From: Sipunculus nudus
Taxonomy: Eukaryota > Annelida > Sipuncula > Golfingiida > Sipunculidae
Direction of reading: 5' to 3'
DNA: 64,000 bases
NCBI GenBank assembly: GCA_026874595.1
Contig: CM049320.1
Location: forward strand, 40,858,714 to 40,922,713
Below are positions 1 through 10,620 of this stretch, one piece after another (the first letter of the stretch is position 1; every line of letters begins with the position of its first letter). The notes below the pieces were generated by a model that made no database searches, had not been told where the DNA came from, and saw only the letters and a program-made list of their open reading frames with translations. Both the position numbers and the translations under genes were made by a program.

Positions 1-577
1 TTCTGATGTGCGTGGATACACACACCAGTTAGGAATCGAGCATCCCATAATAGAGACCCAAATATGGTGGAGGCATGCATCCTTTAGGATGCATATTTCT
101 AGTTACATATTTAATATTATTGTCAAATATTAACTTGCTTTGTTTTGGCTACATGTATCTGTATACGACCTTTCTGGTAAATCGAAGGAACTAAATTTTT
201 GTTTATCTATTTATCTATATTTTTGCTGCAGTATTTCGGTCACGGATGAAATTTAACGAATGCGCTTGCCAAAGATTAGTTAAGAAGTACGATTATAATA
301 TTCACACAGGTACATAATTGTGGTTGATATTTTTAAGTTTGTGCATATAATATACACTTTAAAAAATATAAAAATGCTTAAGGACGCAGTAATATAAAAA
401 AATGATCATTTCAGAGTAAATGTGTAATAAAAGAATATAGGTGAAGACATTAAAAGTATCTTGATATTGTCTTTCTCTTTTCATTGCTTATAGGTATTTA
501 GTGTTTAAATTGTGCTACCAGTTTGTTTAACGGAGATTTTCCATTTATTATGTTGACTCAGGGTCGCTTGAGACATA

Positions 578-815
578 GGTAAAGGTAGGTAGTCTGTTGA
601 TCTTTTACACCCGAGCCTACTGGCTCATCAGGCCAGATCCTATCCTGGTTCCTGTAGGGTAAAAAAGACGACGGGACGCTGGTCCATCGCAGGTTACCTT
701 AACAGTCTGAAACCTCGTGGAAATTGGAATCTCGTGTAAACTTTCGATTGACAGTCTTGTAATGTAAATTCTTTGTAAGGGAATAAAAAATCTATCTTAT
801 CTTATTTTATCTTAT
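578..815 (+). mobile_element. SINE/LINE-like 3' module with TCTTAT tail
   Basis: The core around 590-635 (CACCCGAGCCTACTGGCTCA) is followed by GACGGGACGCTGGTCCATCG and ends in an AATAAA-containing tail with a simple (TCTTAT)n run at about 786-815, as retroposed elements do. The same core recurs in opposite orientation at 28058-28192. I infer an old non-LTR retroposon or a shared SINE-type domain. I cannot name the family. Confidence 0.55.
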
Positions 816-3617
816 ATTCCTTATTAAGTCGAGTCTAATACAACAATATCAAACATGAAATGAAATTGTTGTCTTATAGTCATTAGTTTGCAAACAGAAT
901 TTGTTTCTAGACAGTAACCTTCATTATCTTCCATAAAAACAGAAACATAGTACACAATGGTTCCTTTCTTTCCAGTTAACCTTTTAATAAATCAGAAAAT
1001 GGGCTAGTTTGGTTCTTGTATTTCAATGTGCCAGGCAGGCACAGGAGGAGCAAATAGCAAGTCTATATATTATAAGCCCTGGCGTATTTGGGACATATTG
1101 ATTACACAGTGTTCATACAGATGTATACACCATCCGACCCGGAGACAACAGCACGATGTGTATTACCTAGGTCCACGACTCCCTGGTTGAATAAAGAAGT
1201 TTTATAACATAACTAGAAATATGTATTCGAAGGCATGCAAGCCTCCGCCATGTGGGGAGGTCCCATTGTATTCATCAACATAATATGCTCTTAATTTGAC
1301 ATGGCTATTTATTTATCCAAGGAAAGAAACTCACAGGAAGCCCATTAGTACTAGAGCTGACCGGTGATTCAGCCTTGGAGTTAATTAGTGAACCGTGACA
1401 CACTTTCCTTTAGGCATATATATTTCCTGTGAGTAGCACAAGACTGGCGGAGGTATTTGTGGTCTCGGGTGACATTTCTTGTTATCCTTTTAATTTGCTG
1501 GCTATGTCATTTAACAATACTCGTGCTGTTTATGTCATAATCACGTGCGTACAGTGACTTCCTCTTTTGTTACATTTTGTCACGTGTTGTATCACACTGC
1601 GCAGACTCGGACTCGCAAGAGTACGACTCTGATGTGTAGGGATTGTTGGAGTCAAAATCTGACCCCAACAATGCATCTTGGCTTCTAACCACAACAGAGG
1701 ACAATGTAGTCCGCTCCAGTGTGTTGGATAAGAATTGTTTCAAGGTAAATTACATAAACACGGGTGTTTTGTAGTTGGGGATTTACGGAATAAGTAATGT
1801 TTCATAAGCACGCGCATGTGGATTGTAAACAGGAGGTGCTTCCTTGAAATGTTACACATTTTGATTTAAAGTGTGACAGTTGAGACAAGTAGTCCCGGCC
1901 GTCCCACAGAGCCCAACAGAAGAGATACGTTTCGAGTAGGAACAACCTCTGGCGGAAGGGTGGTGTTGTGTTGCTTTCCCAGTCATTCGGGTCTGGCGTT
2001 GCGGGAACTATGTCCTATTTCTCTTCCTAATTTGACAATATTAGTTTTAGACACACAGCTCGCGTTTATCGCTGGAGATATGTTTGTCCGGGGAAATTGG
2101 CGTTCATCGAGAGAGAGATTGTCTCCGATTAATGCAGATATAATTATTGTTCTTTAACATATGTTCTGACTGCCAGTGCACAGACGATCTTTGCTCCTGG
2201 GTTTTGTCATATTTTTTTTTCTTAAAAGTTTCACTCATGTATCAGTTTGTGTATACCTGCTCTGGTAGAATTACACTAAGAAGTTGACATCAAAAAGTCG
2301 TTAATTTGCAATGACAGTACCCATGTAATAAAATGACACATGGTACTGCTGAATGGAACGCACCGAAGGGTGTTTGGAAATATTTGGTCCGACCCGTATT
2401 GAATTATGTTGCACCTGGAGGCGAATGTCTTGATTTACAGCCGGGGATTGGGGGATATGGTTGCGTAAACACTGACTACGATAGGCTGACGTTATCAGCG
2501 AAGCAAGTAAGCTGTTCTGCAAGAAATCCCTGCACGAATCCCGCAGAAAAACTAAACCTAGATATGAATAATCAGACTCAATGAAGTGTTTGGCATATGT
2601 CGACAGTCTGGACCGAGAAAGAAATAGCAGGCTCTATAAATTTCCCATAAGCCGCAGGCACACGTGCGTCTGTGTCTGTTATTATCATGACAAACTGTAA
2701 ACATTTAGTTTTTTTTATATTAATACCTTGCTGTGTGAAATGAGTCACGATCACGGAAAGCCTGCCTGGAGTATTTTGATTGTAACGTGTGTATTAAATT
2801 GCTATTTTATCAATATTTTATATACTTATAGTGAACGGTTTTATACCAGATAATGAACCATCTGTGAAGCGTTTTACCACCGACACTGTCGTGTAGGTCA
2901 TTGTGGGTGTTTAACATGTTATAATTAGCCTACTGTATATGACCGTATCCGCACTTTGGTCGCATCTAAACCAGTTTACTTTAGTCTCGAAGTAGTCCGC
3001 TTTGTAGAGGGCTTAGCACTCACGACATGTATATATAACCCAGTGTCCTGTATTCACGAAACGTAAAAGATCCACGGGGACATCATATCTACCTGTCCTT
3101 ATTGTGTGAAAGTTGTAAATCGTGCATTTAATGCGTGGTCTAAAATCCCCCTTTCTACCGATACGGCTTGTTGTTGTTTTCCCAAGCACATACTTACCAA
3201 GTTTGAAAATGACGAAATAGCCATTCGAAATGGCAAAGTTTATGGTAAATGCCGATAATCCTATCTTACACCGGGTTCCATTTTTAGCATACAAGTTGCA
3301 AAGTCACGATAAATATGTCAGATACATGGTTTTCTAGCAGAGTTAATAAAATAAGACACCTTTGATGGGTATGTTTAATTCTCACTACAAGTCGAGAATA
3401 ATCTTTTAATCTAAACCGGGCTAAAGAAAACCGAACTATTGTGGACCGCCTTTCAAGCGGACCACAGTAAACCAATCTGATGTGGATTAGTGGCCTAGTC
3501 TCTTACACAGACACACGGTGGCGCTCTGCAAACCGGAGCCTGTAGAAGAGGCTATTAGTGGCCTAGTGCGCGGACAGGGTAAACCGATTCACAATCCGGA
3601 TTTTTTACTGGTTCATC

Positions 3618-3846
3618 CAGGGGCAGATTAGGGGGGCTGTGCCCCCATTTATAAAAATTCAAAAAATACAAAAATGATCGTTTTATATCAGAGTTTCTCA
3701 TCATGATGCTTTTAAAGCAACTCCAGGTTGCGCCATAGCATTTAGGAATAAATTTTCATGATTTTCTATATTATGCATGTATGCCCACTCCCATAATCCC
3801 ATAATGCGCTCCCCCTCCACCTTTTAAAATCCTGTATCCGCCCCTG
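3618..3846. mobile_element. Short TIR element (hAT-like MITE)
   Basis: The left end reads CAGGGGCAGATTAG and the right end is its approximate inverted complement (CTGTATCCGCCCCTG), with C-rich stretches just inside each end. The ends match the style of the element at 31911-32188, which has an 8-bp duplication. No convincing target-site duplication is visible here, so this copy is probably old. Confidence 0.5.
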
Positions 3847-4559
3847 TTTATCTTATCTAGCAGGCGATGAAAGTGTTTCGCCGATGTTGAATGGAGACCA
3901 TCTTTTAACCGTTAACTTTGTTGGGTTTTTTTTTTTTTTTTCATGTTTATATTTTTGGCGCAGGTGTCTTTGTTCTTTCAACGCATAGACAGGCGTGGAA
4001 AAATTACAATTTTAAGCTGGCGTTCCTTGCATGCGTATGTGGTACGTATGCGTATGCAGCTGGAAAACGGACGCCTGTGATTCCATTCATACGCATGCGT
4101 ATGCGGAAAGTATACGTATGCAGCAAAAAGTGGGCCTAAAGTGTAAAGTTGTATGGGTAGAGAAATCATCTGCCAGAGGAATACCCTATCACTGACGTGA
4201 AAGTTTGGAATTTCTCCGTCCTTTACCATGCGTATGCGTTTTCAATTGCTACCCTGAGCAGTCGAAACGTGCTGCATAACCTTACGTATACATGCAACCG
4301 TATGTATGGAATCACCCTGAGAAAATATAAAGGGTGCGATTCCCAGCTGTATTCGCATACGTAACGCATGTGTTTTTGATGTTTTGGTGCGTATGCAGAA
4401 TATGTACATATATACATCCTTATCAAATATACCTATTAATTGATCAAAATGCACCTGACCGACTCCTCTTTACTCTATATCCCTGGCAGATCATCAAAGA
4501 CTAAATAATCTGTTCCTATAAATTACTTAAAGGTTTTTATATGTACTTCCATACATACA

Positions 4560-4562
<3 letters not shown>

Positions 4563-4618
<56 letters not shown>
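4563..4618. repeat. (TA)n microsatellite
   Basis: An uninterrupted AT dinucleotide run of about 56 bp. Confidence 0.95.
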
Positions 4619-4620
<2 letters not shown>

Positions 4621-5717
4621 AAGTTGTGCTTTATTTGGCAACAAATCGTATTTTCCATGTATCGGTTCCTCTTGTTCAAGATCGTGCGATTCTTTTTGGA
4701 AATCTGACAAATGATTTTTATTGAACAAGCAGCTTTGTTTTAATTCATTAATCGCGGTGAAAGCACGGGGTCACGGGAATCCCTGCAGACCCATCATTTA
4801 ATCAAACTCCTGTGATGTGCTCATTAACCTAAAAGCGTGAGACGAGATTATCTGATTAAAGCGGATAGGACCTTGGGGGGGGGGGGCACGAGCGCACGTC
4901 TTCAGAAGCAACGTAGCATCCGTTATACCTTGACTGATTTCAGCAACTTGCAGTGCTGTAGCGGTTACTGGGCGTGTCTGCCACGCAACTGGAATGTTTT
5001 ACAGACAGCGGGGAAAGCAGCTCCACGCGGGCTGCGTATATCGATAGAACGACGAGCTGTCGGGGGAGTTATAGAGAACGCCGAGGGTGTCGAGATCTCC
5101 TGTTATACATGGAGAGTTAGGCTGACTGGCTTTACATTTTACTACGACCACCAACGTTGGTGAATCAACACATAAAATTCGCAACAGGAGTGCACGAGAA
5201 AAAGCAATCAGTCATCAAGCTGTTTCTGATCACCCGCTGGTTCGCGTTTTCATCTATGTCTAAGCCTCTATCACCGCTACCTCACGTAGGATCTGGTGGT
5301 TTTGTTTATACAGACATGTTAGTGGAAGCACTACATTGAACTTATGCACTTCACAGGATTTGCTAACAGAGATTACGTGGTTTTGTTCAGTTGACAGTTG
5401 TTTCAGGAAGGAATTCCTCTCATGTGACGGATTTACATTGTTGCGAGTAAATGTAAATCCTGTTTTTAGTCATATCACGATTGCTAGAGGGAAAAGGTAC
5501 GTACCTTTATTTTTACTACGATAAACTACTAATGTTAATGATTTCTTTTGTGGTAATCTGATAAAAATCAAAATTAAAATAGTCTACTTATGTCATAAGT
5601 GTAAATAAAATGTGGTTTAATATAAAGATTTCACGCAACTTCACGGCTCGGCGGTAAGGGGTAGGCAGTATAAAAGCGACCAGTCAGACATTGAAGAAAT
5701 CTACCCCGTGGTCGTAT

Positions 5718-5867
5718 ATGAGGAAAAGGGCAGGGTTAGGGCAGCGGTATTCAAGGGCTAAAGGCGTGGCTGCGAAGAACAGAAAGGTGGCTTATACTGC
5801 AATTGAGAAAAGATGGATTCAAGACGCCAGGTGTGTGTTGCTACTTAATAAATTCCTTATGTTGTAA
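5718..5867 (+). CDS. Candidate small basic ORF downstream of a TATA box
   Basis: A 49-codon ATG ORF starts with MRKRAGLGQR and is rich in Lys and Arg through residue 38, which is unlike the surrounding AT-rich background. Its frame is open upstream to 5658 and includes a TATAAAA at 5669-5675, about 45 bp before the ATG. After residue 38 the composition turns hydrophobic and background-like, and a GT lies there (about 5832), so the basic part could be a first exon. I recognise no family and see no second exon. It may be chance. Confidence 0.2.
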   Translation: MRKRAGLGQRYSRAKGVAAKNRKVAYTAIEKRWIQDARCVLLLNKFLML

Positions 5868-6269
5868 GCAAAACCTATATCCGGCGAACTTTATCTCATG
5901 ATGTGGCGTACTATTCGGAAGAAGCGGGTACTGAGTTGTTATAATTAATCTCACTTCAATGGCTGTTCTGAATGATATTGAGGACCGGAAGGACTGCCGC
6001 GTGAGGACAAATGGAGATGCGAAATTCGTGAAGTTAGTTTTAAATTCACAGTGTACACTCATTGGTCTAATTAAACAATTATTAATTAAATTTTCATACA
6101 CATAATGAATTGATAACACCTTTTCACTCATTCCTAATGTTCATTTATGCTATTGCAACTGTTTCTCTCTTTTAAAATTAAAAAAAATGTTACACGACAG
6201 AATCTAAAGTTTTCTTGAATTTCAATCTTGCCAGGCTCAAATTTACTAACATATATTTTTCATACAAAT

Positions 6270-6271
<2 letters not shown>

Positions 6272-6326
<55 letters not shown>
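6272..6326. repeat. (TA)n microsatellite
   Basis: A run of about 55 bp. It is followed by a C-rich stretch at 6368-6378 and, on the minus strand, by CAGGGGTGTAGCATGG at about 6390-6405. That motif resembles the end of a hAT-type element, so the tract may lie inside a MITE remnant. Confidence 0.9.
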
Positions 6327-6329
<3 letters not shown>

Positions 6330-7269
6330 GGGTGTGCACCAGCACCCATGCCGGACATCCGTCTCCGCCCCCCCCCCCTTCCATAGATCCATGCTACACC
6401 CCTGATATTACTTTACCTGTATCACTATAAAACATTATCAGTTTTATTAGATTAGCAGGATTTATACCGATGTGACTGCGAGGTTTTGAAACGGGTAGTA
6501 ATGGTGAATTCAAAGCATCCTTATACAAATACCCCCTTTGAATTTACTTTAACACCTTTTTATAGTTTGGCTAATTAATCAGGTTACGCTTATTTTTAAG
6601 GTTTTGGTGAATGTTCTATATCATTTATTATATCAGTATGTAGTTAGGAACAAAGAGGTGCCATATAGGCCAAGCTTGCATGAAATAAAACATGTTGTAC
6701 AGATCTCTAAAAGAATGGGATAAGAAAAAATAGATTTTTCATTTTAGTACTTGACAGCAAAAACGTTTGGCATGTGCTTGTTCCTCAAATTAATGAATTA
6801 ATTTAAAATTAATATAATTAATTCCAGATGTAAGGCAGTCGCGACGCGGGCACATATGATTATGTCCTTTCGATTTTAAGGTTAGCTGTTTTGAGTCGAA
6901 TATTTAGGATTGGGCTTCCATGCAAGACGATCAGTGTCCTCTTGATTGCATTGGCCGTTTGGATATATTTGTACTACCTGGCCTCGATACACGTGTGAAT
7001 CCAAGCCCGGATCCTTCCCGGCACCTGAGGTATGCTGTATGATGCGGACTATGACGAGCTGTATCTGTCTAAATAAATGCCGCGCCGTTTTATTGAACGT
7101 GCTCACCCAGAATAAGTGTAGCTCATATCTCATAGCTGAAGTGGCCACGGGCCCGCACTAACATGACAGACCCAAATATAAACAGGGCCGATAAAAGCAT
7201 AGATCAAACCCAGCTCACATGTATGCAGAACAGTTGTCACAGTTCTTGTCTTCTTCAGTCATCCATCAT

Positions 7270-9017
7270 GACCTCACTGCTGTCACCTAACCATTCCCGG
7301 CAGATTCAGCGATCACGTGTTACAGATGTCACCTAAACATTCTTTTCGGCAGTTTCAGTGACCACGTGTTACGCATGTCACTTAAACATTCTTTCCGGCA
7401 GTTTCTGTGACCACTTGTAACTGATGTCACTTAAACATTCTTTCCGGCAGTTTCAGTGACCACGTGTTACGCATGTCACTTAAACATTCTTTCCGGCAGT
7501 TTCTGCGACCACTTGTTACTGATGTCACTTAAACATTCTTTCCGACAGTTTCAGCCACCACTTGTTACTGATGTCACTTAAACATCCTTTCCGGCAATTT
7601 CAGCGACCACTTGTTACTGATGTCACGTAAACATACTTTCCGGCAGTTTCAGTGACCACGTGTTACGCATGTCACTTAAACATTCTTTCCGGCATTTTCA
7701 GTGACCACGTGTTACGCATGTCACTTAAACATTCTTTCCGGCAGTTTCAGCGACCACTTGTTACTGATGTCACGTAAACATACTTTCCGGCAGTTTCAGT
7801 GAACAGGTGTTACTGATGTCACTTAAACATTCTTTCCGGCAGTTTCAGGGACCACGTGTTACAGATGTCACCTAAACCTCCCTTCCGACCGTCTCAGTGA
7901 CCACGTGTTGTGACTGATGTCACTTAAACATTCTTTCCGGCAATTTCAGGGACCACGTGTTACAGATGTCACCTTAACATTCTTTCCGGCAGTTTCAGCG
8001 TCCACGTGTTACCGATGTCATCTAAACATTCTTTCCGGTAGTTTAAGCGACCACGTCTTACAGATGTCACCTAAACCTCCCTTCCGACCGTCTCAGTGAC
8101 CACGTGTTGTGAATGATGTCACTTAAACATTCTTTCCGGCAATTTCAGTGACCACGTATTACTGATGTCACGTAAACATACTTTCCGGCAGTTTCAGTGA
8201 CCACGTTTTACGCATGTCACTTAAACTTTCTTTCCGGCAGTTTCAGCGACCACTTGTTACTGATGTCACTTAAACATTCTTCCCGGCAGTTTCAGTGACC
8301 ACGTGTTACTGATATCACTTAAACATTCTATCCGGCAGTTTCAGCGACCACTTGTTACTGATGTCACTTAAACATCCTTTCCGGCAATTTCAGTGACCAC
8401 GTGTTACTGATGTCACGTAAACATACTTTCCGGCAGTTTCAGTGACCACGTGTTACGCATGTCACTTAAACATTCTTTCCGGCAGTTTCAGCGACCACTT
8501 GTTACTGATGTCACGTAAACATACTTTCCGGCAGTTTCAGTGACCACGTGTTACTGATGTCACGTAAACATACTTTCCGGCAGTTTCAGTGACCACGTGT
8601 TACGCATGTCACTTAAACATTCTTTCCGGCAGTTTCAGCGACCACTTGTTACTGATGTCACGTAAACATACTTTCCGGCAGTTTCAGTGACCACGTGTTA
8701 CTGATGTCACGTAAACATACTTTCCGGCAGTTTCAGTGACCACGTGTTACGCATGTCACTTAAACATTCTTTCCGGCAGTTTCAGCGACCACTTGTTACT
8801 GATGTCACGTAAACATACTTTCCGGCAGTTTCAGTGAACAGGTGTTACTGATGTCACTTAAACATTCTTTCTGGCCGTTTCAGGGACCACGTGTTACTAA
8901 TGTCATGTAAACATACTTTCCGGCAGTTTCAGCGTCCACGTTTTACCGATGTCATCTAAACATTCTTTCCGGTAGTTTAAGCGACCAAGTCTTTCAGATG
9001 TCATCTAAACATTCTCA
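7270..9017. repeat. 49-bp minisatellite with E-box and CRE-like motifs
   Basis: About 35 head-to-tail units of 49 bp. Successive TTCCGGCAG words fall at 7442 and 7491. Many units contain the palindromic E-box CACGTG, and others carry CACTTG instead. Most contain TGATGTCAC or GCATGTCAC, one base from a CRE (TGACGTCA) or related to bZIP sites. Between about 8440 and 8800 the units are organised as a 147-bp trimer: CGTGTTACGCATG recurs at exact 147-bp steps. Open frames across it are by-products of the repeat. Confidence 0.95.
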
Positions 9018-9299
9018 GTGCCCAACAAAATTGAAATCGATTGTTTTTCTATCGGGGGAACCTAAGTATGTCCAACACGAAAAATGTTTACCCAAATATG
9101 AACATAGAAATAACCTCATCAACCCCTGTCTGCCTCCCCATATCCTACAAGCTGAGGCATCATTACAAGTTACAGTTGTCCCCTTCACCTCCCGTGCAGG
9201 GTCAGCGTGCGCCTCAGTCGATTAGATTAATTACGACAGTATTAAACTGAAAAAAGGTTCAGATGTGAGCTGGACATTCCTTGTGGTCTCTATGACAAC

Positions 9300-9867
9300 G
9301 GGCCCACTTGAAAATTTGAAACCAGTTTCGGTTCCAGGAAAACCGGTTTTGTATGGTTTCACTTTGTATTCAAAAGTGGACGGTCTCGGCTTAAATAGAA
9401 AAATTATAATAAAATCGTAAATTAATAAATAAAATTAAATTGAATAATGATGAAAATGTTGTCATCATTTGGAGACCCATGTCTGGCCATTTTATAATTA
9501 GTGAGAGCATTATTAATTGTGACATGGACATTCTGGATGTATGTGCGTCTCCTCTTTAGCAGTACAGGGCAAAGTAGGGAATATTGCATTCAAAACACTT
9601 CCGAAAGATTGTATATACCTCAATCATTGCTTATTCAACTTTTACTGGCATCAACAACATCAGTTTATAAAACAATTAACAACATTGCACTACGTATGCT
9701 CAATGCCGCCATCATGTCAGTATAATTATCGAGTGCATGGTTTTAGCGAAACCGAAACATCTCCGGAGATGGTTTCGCAGTTTTGCCAAAACCGGTTTTT
9801 TGTTTCGCAATTATAAAGTGAATAGTTTCCCGGAACCGAAACCAGTTTCGAATTTTCGAGTGGACCC
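9300..9867. mobile_element. MITE with ~40-bp terminal inverted repeats
   Basis: The left end GGGCCCACTTGAAAATTTG continues through AAACCAGTTTCGGTTCC. The right end is its near-perfect inverted complement (GGGTCCACTCGAAAATTCG when read on the minus strand). The 568-bp interior is AT-rich and non-coding. A related copy lies inverted at 17208-17797. The size and lack of coding capacity fit a MITE. No clean target-site duplication is evident, so the superfamily is unassigned. Confidence 0.75.
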
Positions 9868-10211
9868 TTATAGTCACTCAGCGAAAATTAACCACCTCAG
9901 TATTTTGAGCTGATCGTGGACGAATAAGGTTGGCCGGAGTATACATTTCACCCATAACCGTCAGTTTGTATATTTGATAGTAGTGTAAGAGAATTTTAGA
10001 GTGGGTCCATGGACCAAGTTAAATTAAGGTTACGTTTACTTAGATCAGAAATAGTTATAATCAATGGTGATATTATCTTACAGAAAGTATGGCATTTAAA
10101 TATGAAATCATAATCCAGACCATGCATACAAAGTCCATAAGCCAGATAAACCAGATTGTATTGATCGGTGTTACAATCTTCATCAAGTCATCTTTGCTAT
10201 CGTGTGGTATT

Positions 10212-10352
10212 TGTTACGGGTTGACATAATAGCGGTGGAACTGTCTCGCTAGTGAAGCTCGCGGTTGGTATGCCGGACTTGTGCGTCACCGACATGGGTT
10301 CGAATCCCCGATCGGCCCAATGTTTTCCCTTGAGCAATTTGTCTTCGTAACA
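10212..10352 (+). repeat. 5' LTR of miniature LTR element
   Basis: This 141-bp repeat starts TGTTACG and ends CGTAACA, a perfect 7-bp inverted terminus with canonical TG..CA ends. It contains a perfect Pol III B-box, GGTTCGAATCC, at 10297-10307, and tRNA-like surroundings. It aligns over its whole length with 10472-10620, at roughly three quarters identity by eye. Confidence 0.7.
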
Positions 10353-10471
10353 AAATGGGGGCTCGTCCAATGTGACGGTAAACTTTGTGGCCCAGGGAAT
10401 AAGCTCACCAAATCGTGACTCCTAGGATAATTAGCCGTGTTCTGATGACAGAACGCTCTTAAGAGGGGGTG

Positions 10472-10620
10472 TGTTACGGGGTGGTATAGAAGCGGACCGA
10501 ATTAGTTAAGCTTGCTTTGCTAGCGAAGCGATTGGAACGCCGGACATGTGCGCCACCGACATGGTTTCGAATCCCGGACCGGCCCAGTGTTTTCCCCTAA
10601 GCAATTTTTCTTCGTATACA
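10472..10620 (+). repeat. 3' LTR of miniature LTR element
   Basis: This 149-bp repeat begins TGTTACGGGG directly after the purine tract and ends CGTATACA. The B-box is slightly damaged (GTTTCGAATCC, 10564-10574). Divergence from the 5' LTR implies an old insertion. I see no clear target-site duplication. Confidence 0.65.

Larger units (their letters stand above)
1..5657. other. Gene-free flank with scattered repeats
   Basis: No ORF or exon with convincing coding character is visible. The stretch is AT-rich and contains a SINE/LINE-like module (578-815), a TIR element (3618-3846), a cluster of alternating purine-pyrimidine GCATGCGTATG words (about 4020-4400) and a (TA)n tract (4563-4618). A somewhat GC-richer patch near 1500-2150 contains an open frame, but only from a GTG start and without splice or homology support. 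Confidence 0.6.
10212..10620 (+). mobile_element. TRIM-like miniature LTR retrotransposon with tRNA-like LTRs
   Basis: The structure is LTR (10212-10352), a 3-bp spacer, a primer-binding site TGGGGGCTCGTCC (10356-10368), a 106-bp non-coding interior ending in a purine tract AAGAGGGGGTG (10461-10471), then a second LTR (10472-10620). The primer-binding site matches the 3' end of tRNA-Pro, the primer used by gammaretroviruses (established knowledge). No gag or pol is present, so the element would be non-autonomous. The LTRs carry a B-box and tRNA-like sequence and could act as Pol III promoters, in the way plant Cassandra TRIMs carry 5S sequence. Two adjacent tRNA-SINEs are the alternative, but the PBS, PPT and TG..CA ends argue against that. 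Confidence 0.65.

Noticed and set aside
1873-2157. 94-codon open frame
   Set aside because: It starts with GTG, has no splice or family support, and the reading looks like chance in a GC-richer patch.
4837-5163. 108-codon plus-strand ORF
   Set aside because: It includes a poly(G) run translated as Gly and shows no domain or splice support.
6190-6430. ORFs with long Tyr-Ile runs (also at 15790-16017 and 26252-26440)
   Set aside because: They are translations of (TA)n microsatellites.
7917-8099. 60-codon ORF in the 49-bp array
   Set aside because: A repeat by-product with non-ATG context and no conservation between units.
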